DNA from: DATBAK01 sp036787815
Lineage (GTDB): Bacteria > Actinomycetota > Acidimicrobiia > IMCC26256 > PALSA-610
DNA: 7,772 nt
Direction: 5' to 3'
NCBI GenBank assembly: GCA_036787815.1
Contig: DAIQOP010000186.1
Coordinates: 1 to 7,772 of the forward strand
Of the stretch, positions 6,601 through 7,772 are shown one piece after another (position 1 is the first letter of the stretch; each line of letters opens with the position of its first letter). Both the position numbers and the translations under genes were made by a program. The notes beneath the pieces are model-generated. The model did no database searches. It had not been told where the DNA came from and saw only the letters and a list, made by a program, of their open reading frames with translations.

Positions 6601-7772
6601 ATGACTGGATCCAACCGGCACGCCGGGCTGCCGATCACCGACACCGACGAGGCGATCGCCGCAGCGCTCGAAGACGTGAGCATCCCGACGTTGCTCCTGT
6701 CGCTCGTGCACATGACCGGCGATCCGTCGTTCATCCGCGGTGCGCTGCGACCACAGGGACTGTTCCTCAACGAGGTGCAGGGCTACATGTCGGAGGAGGA
6801 CAAGGCGGAAGCCCGCCGGATCGCGCTCGAAGTCATCGGCGCGTACCGAGACTCGGGATGCACGCTGCCGGCGCCGCCCGCTCCCGAGCTCATCCGCGAG
6901 ATGATGAGTTGGCTCGTCTGCGAGGACGTGCCGGCGGAGTACGTGCCGATGATGCTCGAGGAGATGGAGCTCGACGGCGTCGACGTCCGCAAGGTGATGC
7001 TCGACGCCGACCCGGCCGCGCTCGACGCCTTCCCCGTCGTCGTGATCGGCTGCGGCCAGTCGGGATTGCTGGCCGGCATCCGCCTGCACGAAGCCGGGAT
7101 CCCGTTCACGATCATCGAGAAGAACACCGGCGTCGGCGGCACATGGTGGGAGAACTCGTATCCCGGATGCCGCGTCGATGTGGGCAACCACTTCTACTGC
7201 TACTCGTTCGAACCCAGCGATCACTGGAGCGAGTTCTTCGCGCGCCAGCCCGAGCTCCAGGCGTACTTCGAATCCGTGATGACGCGGCACGAGATCGAGC
7301 CGCACGTGCGATGGGGTACCGAGGTCGTGTCGGCGGAGTGGAACGACGAGGCCGCGACCTGGGCGGTCACGGTGCGCCGCGACGGCGAAGTGCCGGAGAC
7401 GCTGACGGCCCGCGCGGTCATTTCGGCCGTCGGTCAGCTCAACCGCCCGCAGCTGCCCGACATCGACGGGATCGACGAGTTCGCGGGGCCCTCGTTCCAC
7501 TCGTCTCGCTGGGACCACAGCGTCGACTACCGCGGCAAGCGGGTCGCGGTCGTCGGCGCGGGTGCGAGCGGGTTCCAGATCGCGCCGACGATCGCCCCCG
7601 ACGTCGCGCAGCTCACAGTGTTCCAGCGCACCGCGCAGTGGATGTTCCCGAACCCCAACTACCACGAGAAGGTGGGCGACGGGGTGCGGTGGGCGTTGCG
7701 CCACCTCCCGTTCTACGGGCGCTGGTACCGCTTCCTGCTCTTCTGGCCGATCTCGGATGGGCTCATGCCGGC
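6601..7772 (+). CDS. Baeyer-Villiger flavin monooxygenase, HAPMO-like (3' end outside window)
   Basis: The first 390 residues of an FAD- and NADPH-dependent Baeyer-Villiger monooxygenase, which inserts oxygen next to a ketone to give an ester or lactone. The FAD Rossmann motif is GCGQSG (150-155), followed by GGTWWENSYPGCRVD (179-193). The BVMO fingerprint is FAGPSFHSSRWD (294-305), with W-D in place of the commoner W-P. The NADPH Rossmann motif is GAGASG (319-324), followed by FQRT (341-344). About 145 residues precede the FAD motif and include IPTLLLSLVHMTGD (28-41). This extension is characteristic of 4-hydroxyacetophenone monooxygenase (HAPMO) and its relatives. The homology reaches back to about residue 20, and an in-frame TAG at 6544-6546 blocks any longer start, so the ATG at 6601 is the best start. 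No SD is present, because the upstream bases are the tRNA. The usual length is about 640 residues, so some 250 are missing at the edge. Confidence 0.93.
   Translation, partial: MTGSNRHAGLPITDTDEAIAAALEDVSIPTLLLSLVHMTGDPSFIRGALRPQGLFLNEVQGYMSEEDKAEARRIALEVIGAYRDSGCTLPAPPAPELIREMMSWLVCEDVPAEYVPMMLEEMELDGVDVRKVMLDADPAALDAFPVVVIGCGQSGLLAGIRLHEAGIPFTIIEKNTGVGGTWWENSYPGCRVDVGNHFYCYSFEPSDHWSEFFARQPELQAYFESVMTRHEIEPHVRWGTEVVSAEWNDEAATWAVTVRRDGEVPETLTARAVISAVGQLNRPQLPDIDGIDEFAGPSFHSSRWDHSVDYRGKRVAVVGAGASGFQIAPTIAPDVAQLTVFQRTAQWMFPNPNYHEKVGDGVRWALRHLPFYGRWYRFLLFWPISDGLMP

Noticed and set aside
6424..7704. Long minus-strand open frame opposite the monooxygenase
   Set aside because: Arg/His/Asp-rich antisense shadow of a gene with clear FAD, NADPH and BVMO motifs on the plus strand.

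Overview
This window is G+C-rich (roughly two thirds by eye) and almost fully coding. It looks like a chromosomal segment of a high-GC actinobacterium. The trigger factor, the M17 aminopeptidase, the GTG start and SD sites, and a tRNA without an encoded CCA all fit. An acidimicrobial or mycobacterial-type lineage is plausible, but nothing here fixes the genus.

Layout. The left edge (1-412, minus) holds the N-terminal part of trigger factor (tig). A 250-base spacer follows, with three small hairpins and a strong Shine-Dalgarno in front of an alternative GTG start. Next, on the minus strand, come a leucyl aminopeptidase (pepA, 663-2102) and a short-chain dehydrogenase (2135-3019). They are 32 bases apart and probably form an SDR-pepA operon. 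A short divergent spacer (3020-3101) separates the SDR from a plus-strand pair: an acetoacetate decarboxylase-family protein (3102-3887) and an amidohydrolase-2 family protein (3884-5161), coupled by an ATGA overlap. A paralogous amidohydrolase faces them on the minus strand (5180-6424), with only 18 bases between the two stop codons. A second divergent spacer leads to tRNA-Pro(TGG) (6524-6597). Three bases after the tRNA begins a Baeyer-Villiger-type flavin monooxygenase of the 4-hydroxyacetophenone monooxygenase type, which runs off the right edge.

The centre and right side look like an undescribed small-molecule catabolic locus set between housekeeping genes (tig, pepA, tRNA-Pro). An SDR could make a ketone, the BVMO could insert oxygen next to it, and the decarboxylase-fold protein plus two metal-dependent amidohydrolase-fold enzymes could process keto-acid or ring-cleavage products. 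The family assignments are well supported by motifs. The pathway and substrate are inference.

The most unusual sequence feature is the monooxygenase start codon, which sits three bases beyond the mature tRNA 3' end. No conventional leader or SD is possible unless it lies inside the tRNA.
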